Of a DNA stretch of 64,000 nt, positions 64,000-64,000 are shown piece after piece. The stretch is from Bathynomus jamesi (taxonomy: Eukaryota > Arthropoda > Malacostraca > Isopoda > Cirolanidae). The stretch covers positions 409,501 through 473,500 of the forward strand of contig JAJOZX010000089.1 of NCBI GenBank assembly GCA_023014485.1, read 5' to 3'. How positions within the stretch are numbered: the stretch's first letter is position 1; each line of letters starts with the position of its first letter. Position numbers and translations under genes: made by a program. Below the pieces are notes generated by a model, which worked only from the letters and a program-made list of their open reading frames with translations, did not search any database and was not told the DNA's origin.

Positions 64000-64000
64000 T

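Overview
This is a eukaryotic nuclear window, most likely from an arthropod and plausibly a decapod crustacean. The evidence is AT-rich, intron-bearing, microsatellite-laden DNA filled with non-LTR retrotransposons (CR1-like, RTE-like, I-like), Tc1/mariner relatives, hAT-type MITEs, a Penelope-like element and 5S-derived SINEs. The RTE-like and CR1-like protein remnants resemble families I associate with decapods, but that is recollection, not a search. I see no host gene with a recognisable function, no operon, no CRISPR array and no complete tRNA or rRNA gene.

Layout. 1-5.7 kb: mostly unassigned DNA with two foldback elements. 5676-11411: element A, a DNA transposon with TAGGGTG ends and an unfamiliar minus-strand transposase, itself broken by a Penelope-like cluster (7361-8890) and an hAT-type MITE (9206-10132). 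11.8-19.7 kb: an old non-LTR element split by a 6.4 kb GC-rich I-like retrotransposon (12837-19259, minus) with a perfect 13-bp target duplication. 20-23 kb: a deleted mariner and two MITEs. 24-27 kb: a decayed minus-strand non-LTR element. 27.9-30.5 kb: a plus-strand non-LTR element interrupted by a 5'-truncated CR1 copy. 30.6-31.5 kb: a mariner remnant and a 5S-derived SINE. 32.7-38.4 kb: an RTE-like element (minus) interrupted by a near-complete CR1 (33319-37903) whose ORF2 is intact. 38.9-44.4 kb: a piggyBac-type MITE, a Tc1/mariner element carrying two hAT-type MITEs, and a Tc1 remnant. 44.5-45.6 kb: TA/CATA and CA arrays with a SINE-like insert. 46-49.5 kb: a second CR1-like element split by a clean 964-bp Tc1 insertion. 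49.6-55.6 kb: an RTE-like element split by element B (51250-55390), whose multi-exon transposase is homologous to that of element A. 55.6-57 kb: mariner-type non-autonomous elements. 57.4-58.7 kb: a 29-bp minisatellite of about 45 units. 60-62.3 kb: a SINE, a Tc1/IS630 transposase remnant and a MITE. 63.2-64 kb: two unrecognised intronless ORFs.

The elements form a readable nesting order. Target duplications and interrupted reading frames show which element landed in which. The strongest candidate for something undescribed is the A/B pair: two divergent transposons with YAGGGTG termini, 8-9 bp target duplications and a shared transposase-like protein (SDGTN, ELPLRH, LSTDQ, SRWLT and VERxxK blocks) that I cannot place in a named superfamily. 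Second are hammerhead-ribozyme-like motifs in the Penelope cluster. Third are the two 5S-derived SINE copies sharing a non-5S body.
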